Below are positions 13,939 to 14,602 of a stretch of 14,602 bases of DNA, piece by piece. The stretch is taken from positions 1 through 14,602 of the forward strand of contig PLMM01000355.1 of NCBI GenBank assembly GCA_003142495.1, read 5' to 3'. The first letter of the stretch is position 1. Each line of letters begins with the position of its first letter. The DNA is from Gemmatimonadota bacterium (GTDB lineage Bacteria; Gemmatimonadota; Gemmatimonadetes; Gemmatimonadales; Gemmatimonadaceae). The notes under the pieces are model-generated. The model was not told the DNA's origin. It did not search any database and saw nothing but the letters and a program-made list of their open reading frames with translations. The position numbers and the translations under genes were made by a program.

Positions 13939-14602
13939 TGGAAGCCGCAATCAATGTGAAAAACATCGTCAAGAAGTTCGGCGACTTCACCGCGGTCGAC
14001 GACGTCTCCTTCACCGTCGAGCGTGGCGAGATCTTCGGCCTCCTCGGCCCCAACGGCGCTGGGAAGTCGACGATCATCCGCATGCTCACCACGCTCATTC
14101 CGCCGACATCCGGCACCGCGGAGGTGGATGGCATCGACGTCGTCAAGAATCCCGACGGCGTGCGCAAGGTGATCGGCGTCATTCCGCAGGCGCTGACGAG
14201 CGATCTCGAGCTGAGCGTCTACGAGAATCTTCTGATCTTCGCGAAGCTCTACGGCGTGCCGCGCGAGAAGCGCAACGCGCTCATCGCCGGTCTGCTCGAG
14301 CAGGTCGAGCTCACGAAGTGGGCGAACGAGCAGGTGAAGAAGCTGTCGGGCGGCATGCGCCGGCGCGTGGAGATCGCGCGCGGACTCGTGCATCAGCCGC
14401 GCGTGCTCTTTCTCGACGAGCCGACCACGGGGCTCGATCCCGTGTCGCGCGCCGCAGTATGGGAAATGGTGCGCAAGATCAAGGCGCAGCACGAGCTCAC
14501 GGTGCTGCTCACCACGCACTACATGGACGAGGCGGACAACTGGTGCGATCGCATTGCCATCGTCGACCACGGACATCTGATGGCGCTCGACTCGCCGATC
14601 CG
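13938..14602 (+). CDS. ABC transporter ATP-binding protein (3' end outside window)
   Basis: The ATPase subunit of an ABC-2 type exporter; 221 codons are seen before the right edge, with no stop. All ATPase motifs are present in order: Walker A GPNGAGKST (37-45), Q-loop Gln84, signature LSGGM (136-140), Walker B VLFLDEP with Asp160 and Glu161, D-loop GLDP, and the switch His194 in TTHYMDEAD. The sequence resembles drug- and daunorubicin-resistance-type ATPases (DrrA/CcmA group). It starts one base into the adaptor stop codon (TGATG). By the usual HlyD-ATPase-permease order, one or two ABC-2 permease genes should follow just outside. The cargo is unknown; drug or lipid export is typical of relatives. 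Confidence 0.93.
   Translation, partial: MEAAINVKNIVKKFGDFTAVDDVSFTVERGEIFGLLGPNGAGKSTIIRMLTTLIPPTSGTAEVDGIDVVKNPDGVRKVIGVIPQALTSDLELSVYENLLIFAKLYGVPREKRNALIAGLLEQVELTKWANEQVKKLSGGMRRRVEIARGLVHQPRVLFLDEPTTGLDPVSRAAVWEMVRKIKAQHELTVLLTTHYMDEADNWCDRIAIVDHGHLMALDSPI

Noticed and set aside
1..14602. CRISPR arrays, tRNA or rRNA genes, insertion sequences, toxin-antitoxin pairs
   Set aside because: No regular spaced repeats, transposase motifs or structural RNA signatures were seen on reading both strands.

Overview
This is a GC-rich bacterial window with densely packed genes on both strands. It contains no rRNA, tRNA, CRISPR array or insertion sequence that I can recognise. A SWIB-domain protein with a histone-H1-like lysine-rich tail, next to extracytoplasmic proteases, GT-C glycosyltransferases and a large membrane-bound GAF/PAS sensor, fits a soil-type Gram-negative lineage. 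Gemmatimonadota is my best guess, but it is inferred from gene style only.

Layout, left to right. (1) Minus strand, 1-4777: a SWIB protein (4424-4777) followed by a strong hairpin, then signal peptidase I (3483-4274) and an APC-type amino-acid permease (2126-3463). After these come a degraded tail of a di-haem oxidoreductase (about 1909-2118) and a polytopic GAF/PAS sensor (1851 to the left edge, incomplete). (2) Minus strand, 4948-6378: a secreted M20-family metallopeptidase. (3) A 379-nt divergent intergenic region, then a plus-strand pair: a GT2 membrane glycosyltransferase (6758-8317) and a small lipoprotein (8320-8886). (4) Converging on these is a minus-strand three-gene operon: a membrane-anchored protein (12070-12735) and two GT-C-type membrane glycosyltransferases (10339-12042 and 8897-10342, overlapping by ATGA). 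(5) Plus strand, 12895 to the right edge: a HlyD-type membrane fusion protein and an ABC ATPase (incomplete). They form the start of an efflux operon behind a good sigma-70-like promoter that carries inverted repeats.

How the genes fit together. The middle of the window (6758-12735) looks like an envelope glycan locus with one processive-type GT2 enzyme and two lipid-sugar-dependent GT-C enzymes. Each of its two transcription units also carries one member of a small extracytoplasmic protein family. The lipoprotein at 8320-8886 and the anchored protein at 12070-12735 are clearly related to each other: both have two cysteines about 45 residues apart and a C-terminal C-x-GNGDG-x-F-x-Y signature. 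I do not recognise this family, and it is the best candidate here for something undescribed.

Two genes run off the window ends (the sensor and the ABC ATPase). Several start codons were moved inward from the longest open frame on the basis of signal peptides, ribosome binding sites or overlaps.
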